Origin: Paralichthys olivaceus
Lineage: Eukaryota; Chordata; Actinopteri; Pleuronectiformes; Paralichthyidae
Direction: 5' to 3'
DNA: 64,000 nucleotides
Assembly (NCBI RefSeq): GCF_024713975.1
Contig: NC_091114.1
Span: forward strand, 5,800,001 to 5,864,000
The notes under the pieces were generated by a model. The model was not told the origin of the DNA. It searched no databases and was given only the letters and a program-made list of their open reading frames with translations. This document shows, one piece after another, positions 60,698 to 64,000 of the stretch. Within the stretch, counting starts at the first letter, position 1, and the number at the start of each line of letters is the position of its first letter. The position numbers and the translations under genes are program-made.

Positions 60698-61725
60698 TTA
60701 TAAGGTCTAATCACCATCCATGGGATTTCATTTTAAAAATTCAGCCTCCTTCAGGCTTCCTGGGACCATCCCGTAACTATCTGGTGTTTTTATTTTGAAT
60801 GTCCAGACTCCTTCGGGCTTCCTGGTAAGGTCTTGTCATCATCCAGGACTTTTATTTTGAAAATCCAGCGTCTTTCAGGCTTCCTGGGAACATTCTGTAA
60901 CTATTTGGGAGTTTTATTTTGAAAGTCCACTTTTTTCCGGCTCCCTGGGAACATCCTGTAACCATCTGGGGGTTTTATTTTGAAAAACTAGGCTCACCAC
61001 ATGTTTCCTAGTAACATTCTATTACTATGGGGGGGCTTATTTTCAAAATAAAGGCTCTGTACAGACTTCCTGGTAACATCCAGTTACTATTGGGGGGGCT
61101 TATTTTCAAAATAAAGGCTGATTACATGTTTCCTGCTAACATTCTATTACTATGGGGGAGGGTTGTTTATTTTTATATTCAAAAGAAAGGCTCATTATAT
61201 GTTTGCTGGTAACATTCTATTATAATGGGGGGGGCTCATTTTCAAAATAAAGGCTCATTACATGTTTCCTGGTAATATCCAGTTACTATGGGGGCTTATT
61301 TATACGCTTAAACATAGGCTCTGTACATGTTTCCTTGTAATATGGGGTGGTGGGGGGGCTTATTTTCAAAATAAAGGCTTTGTACAGACTTCCTGATAAC
61401 ATTCTATTACAATGGGGGAGGGTTGTTTATTTTTATTTTCAAAATATAGGCTCATTACATGTTTGCTGGTAACATTCTATTACAATAGGGGGGCTCTTTT
61501 TCAAAATAAAGGCTTTGTACAGACTTCCTGATAACATTCTATTACAATGGGGGGGGGGCTTATTTTCAAAATAAAGGCTCTGTATAGACTTCCTTGTGAC
61601 ATTTTATTACAATGGGGGAGTGTTGTTTATTTTTATATTAAAAAGAAAGGCCCATTACATGTTCCTGGTAATATCCAGTTACTATGGGGGGGTGGGGGGG
61701 CTTATTTTTACTTTTATTTAAATTT
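60698..61725 (+). repeat. Minisatellite, about 15 units of about 65 bases
   Basis: Tandem units each containing CTTCCTGGTAACAT, then TTACTATGGGGGGG and TTATTTTCAAAATAAAGG. The first five units lack the long G run (CATCTGGGGGTTTTATTTTG); from about 61005 on, units carry 6-10 consecutive G. Unit length varies by a few bases. Translation of some units gives FIFKIKA-like words repeated by chance. Not found elsewhere in the window. Confidence 0.8.
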
Positions 61726-61749
61726 TCAAAAATGAAGCAAAAACCACCA

Positions 61750-61836
61750 CCCTCACTCAGTCTTGAACCCAGACTTACGTCACATGATGCAAGTGCCTTA
61801 ACCACTGGGCCAAAGCAGAGCCTGGTGAAAAATGTA
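61750..61836 (-). mobile_element. tRNA-like SINE head (tentative)
   Basis: The minus strand reads TTTGGCCCAGTGGTTAAGGC (A-box-like, TGGCNNAGTGG) and about 40 bases later GTCTGGGTTCAAGACT (B-box-like GGTTCAANNC). Spacing and order fit an RNA polymerase III promoter of a tRNA-derived SINE or a tRNA pseudogene. The acceptor stem does not pair well, so a working tRNA is unlikely. Confidence 0.45.
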
Positions 61837-62054
61837 GATTTTAGTAAATTTAAAGAGGAGCTGGCAAGGCACCCATAATAATAAGCCCGAGCAATAATAA
61901 TATAAGTGCCAATGCATTGCATGGGGCGAAGCCATAATTAAAAGCAAAGCCATAATTAAAAGCAAACACAAATATAAGGATTCAAATGTTACTGATGAAA
62001 AAAGTGAAAAAATGTTTATATGTTAAAAACAGTTTCTTCTAATCAGTGTTGTAA

Positions 62055-62795
62055 ATATATACATTTTGTTGATCAGCTCCATGTTACATCTATTGTGTCA
62101 CAGTTCATCTCTGCCTCACCACTCTGCACCTGCCTGCTTCAATCTGCCAATCAGACACACCCCTCTCATCATCAAGCCAACTCCACTCACCTGTGCTCTC
62201 GGCTCTGCTCTGGCTGCATTTAAGCCCCAGCTCCACTCTCACTCATTGCCAGATTGTTCTCGATGCTTGCACCAGACTCTCCAGCGTTTCTCTGCCTGAT
62301 CCCCCGGTTTCGACCCTGCTTGTCTCCGACCATCCTGCCTGACCGATCTCCTGGTTATCAACTCAGCCTTCCGTCCCCGACCACGATCCTCGCGTCCCTT
62401 TCTGGATTCTGCCTGTCTGCTCCCTTGGCTATCCGGTGATTACCTGATTCAGCTCTGCATAGAGAGTGTCACTCTCGTCTCCTCTGTGGCATCCTGCAGT
62501 TCTGTGGCTCTGACAATAAAGTTTGTTACCAAGGATAGCCGCATGTCTTTGTGCTGCTATTGGGTCCAAACCACACCCATTACATATTGCACTTCTGTCC
62601 GTCCTGGGCGAGGGATCCCTCACATGTGACTCTCTCTGAGGTCTCTACCTTTTCTTTTACCCTGTTTTTTTTTGGGTAGTTTTTCCTTCCTCTTGTTGAG
62701 GGTTAAGGACAGAGGATGTTGCACCTTGTTAAGCCCTATGAGACAAATTATGATTTGTCAATATGGGCCATACAAATAAAATGTGATTGATTGAT
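62055..62795 (+). mobile_element. L2-type LINE 3' UTR split by an LTR
   Basis: Fish L2-type 3' UTR: GTTACATCTATTG before the LTR and TATTGCACTTCTGTCCGTCC after it, continuing through GAGGGTTAAGGACAGAGGAT to GGGCCATACAAATAAAATG with a terminal (TGAT)n tail at 62781-62795. Only the 3' end is present. It is the clearest such tail in the window. Confidence 0.75.
62096..62584 (+). mobile_element. Solo Ty3/gypsy-like LTR fossil in L2 3' UTR
   Basis: 489 bases from TGTCACAG to ATTACA, flanked by a perfect 5-base duplication TATTG (62091-62095 and 62585-62589). It has AATAAA near 62514 and the terminal GGGTCCAAACC block also seen at the ends of the LTRs at 11375 and 34064, so it is of a related family but clearly different in its first 300 bases. 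No internal region; a solo LTR. It is younger than the L2 fragment it interrupts. Confidence 0.75.
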
Positions 62796-63690
62796 ATGCA
62801 AGAGATTATGTGTCTTACAATGTCGAAGAAAGTGATGGAAAAATCTTGGATTCCCTTTTGTCCAGATCTGAACCCAAATGTAATGAGTTATTTCTTGGCC
62901 CATGCTCTATCCCTCTCCCAACCAGTCAACCAGACAAGACAGGGGTGAAAACATAACTTCTTAGTGGAGGAAACAGTTTTAAGAGTCACATTGTAGAGTA
63001 ACTGCTCTTGAAACTTTCAGACGTGACATGTACATGACACACATTCATAGTTTATTACGACGTGTGACTTGAAAACAAAAAGATATCAGCAAAGATGAGG
63101 GCAGTGGTTTGTGTACTACATCAGAAAATGTGATCATATTTTGTGAGATCTCTTTTTATTTGCTGTGGGCTGTGGGGAACTTGTTCTATTGCTTCATCTG
63201 CCCCTTTCAAGTCCCACAGACTGGATCATGGCTACCATGTGGTTGATAGAGTAATAAATATGATTTCATGAGTAATGATTTCACATTTTATTTGTGGATA
63301 TGTGTGAGTTTAACACTTTGAATCCCTATTTTATGACACTGCTTGATGAGAGCAACTTCTGGTCATTTCATTACTGTTTACTTGAAATATTCTGCTGGGG
63401 TGAAGTGAAGACACTGCAGAGACTTCCTGTTTGAAAGTGCTCAGACAAAGAGAGCAGAGGGTCTTTAGACTGTCGACCACACAGAGGCTAAATAAAGATC
63501 CTCACATGTGAGGTGTACGGAATGTTTAAACATGTGGTTAAGTTCAAGAAGTATATTCTGTATTTAGTGGGAGTGGAAAATATGGCAACTGACAACATCT
63601 AATTAGTTTGGCTGATTTAATATCTTTATTTGTTTTGCATTAAAAAGCTTTACATTCAGAATGTATGGAAGTGAAACATGTACAGCTCTA
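62796..63690. repeat. Array-wide NITR flank, rightmost copy
   Basis: Resumes the flank repeat in the middle (ATGCAAGAGATTATGTGTC), as at 4015-4912, leading to the 3' end of the next class B gene. No gene seen. Confidence 0.6.
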
Positions 63691-63807
63691 CTACTTTACA
63701 CTGGAGTACACACATTCACTCCTGTCACCGTCTGTTTGTCTTCTTGCTCTGCTGAACCTGTGCTCCATTAAAGCAGCGTAATGTAGGTTGTCTGCATCTT
63801 GATGAAC
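63691..63807 (-). CDS. nitr: Novel immune-type receptor, class B, last exon only (N15)
   Basis: Cytoplasmic exon with intact acceptor (TATTAGCAG before VHQDADNLHYAAL), ITIM LHYAAL and ECVYSSVK, ending one codon earlier than N4 (stop after K). Intron 4 with its typical repeat continues to the window edge; the remaining four exons lie outside. Whether the gene is intact cannot be judged from this window. Confidence 0.8.
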   Translation of the reverse strand, partial: VHQDADNLHYAALMEHRFSRARRQTDGDRSECVYSSVK

Positions 63808-64000
63808 CTGCTAATAAAACATAAAAGTCATTTTCCATATTAGGAGGACATGTGTCTGAACGTAGCTGATGTAGACAAGTGTTGAGAACAGAATTATTAA
63901 AGTCTAACTTCACCCAAAGTCCATGGAAATTTTAAAACTGCTGTTAGAATGCAGCGCTGGGAGGTGGGGCTAAGACACATGTACGACATACGAATTAGTT

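Noticed and set aside
60698-61725. CRISPR-like array of regular repeats
   Set aside because: The units are contiguous, degenerate and have no distinct spacers; the genome is eukaryotic. A minisatellite explains it.
61027-61735. Repeated FIFKIKA frames on the plus strand
   Set aside because: They are translations of the minisatellite units and shift frame with unit length.

Overview
The window is eukaryotic and almost certainly from a teleost fish, probably a percomorph. The evidence is spliced immunoglobulin-type genes of the teleost novel immune-type receptor (NITR) family, fish L2-type LINE 3' ends, and Ty3/gypsy-like solo LTRs. No other protein family is convincingly present.

The content is a tandem NITR array, every gene on the minus strand. 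I resolve eleven apparently intact five-exon genes (337-340 residues each), three copies of one old pseudogene lineage, one isolated V-exon fragment, three orphan tail exons, and the last exon of a further gene that runs off the right edge. Each intact gene encodes a leader, a V domain and a six-cysteine I domain with a germline J-like FGNGTK motif (both domains in one exon), a transmembrane exon without a charged residue, a tiny linker exon, and a tail with an ITIM (LHYAAL) plus a second tyrosine motif (ECVYSGV or ECVYSSV). They look like inhibitory receptors of lymphoid or NK-like cells.

There are three classes. Class A (NWTVFF transmembrane exon, tail ending SGVKL): genes at 1771-3794, 8023-10054, 24525-26528, 30723-32743, 43307-45338 and 50479-52530. 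Class B (LVYFLSGALAF transmembrane exon, tail ending SSVKI): 13773-16301, 17420-20378, 36439-38966, 53648-56606 and 57726-60108. Class C (pseudogenes): 5851-7081, 22422-23765 and 41025-42365.

Layout from left to right: truncated L2 LINE, A, C, A, repeat-rich spacer, B, B, C, A, spacer, L2 LINE, A, spacer, B, C, A, spacer, L2 LINE, A, B, B, a unique repeat-rich region (60.3-62.8 kb), then the end of another B gene. The order and the shared insertions show repeated segmental duplication of blocks of several to about 20 kb. Introns and flanks are nearly identical between copies, while the V-domain CDR-like loops differ in almost every gene, the pattern expected of diversifying selection combined with gene conversion. 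The spacers hold nested LINE remnants, LTR fossils and TGGATTGTGATGG-type minisatellites.

Exon boundaries were read by eye from splice consensus, reading phase and comparison between paralogues. No alignment program or database was used.
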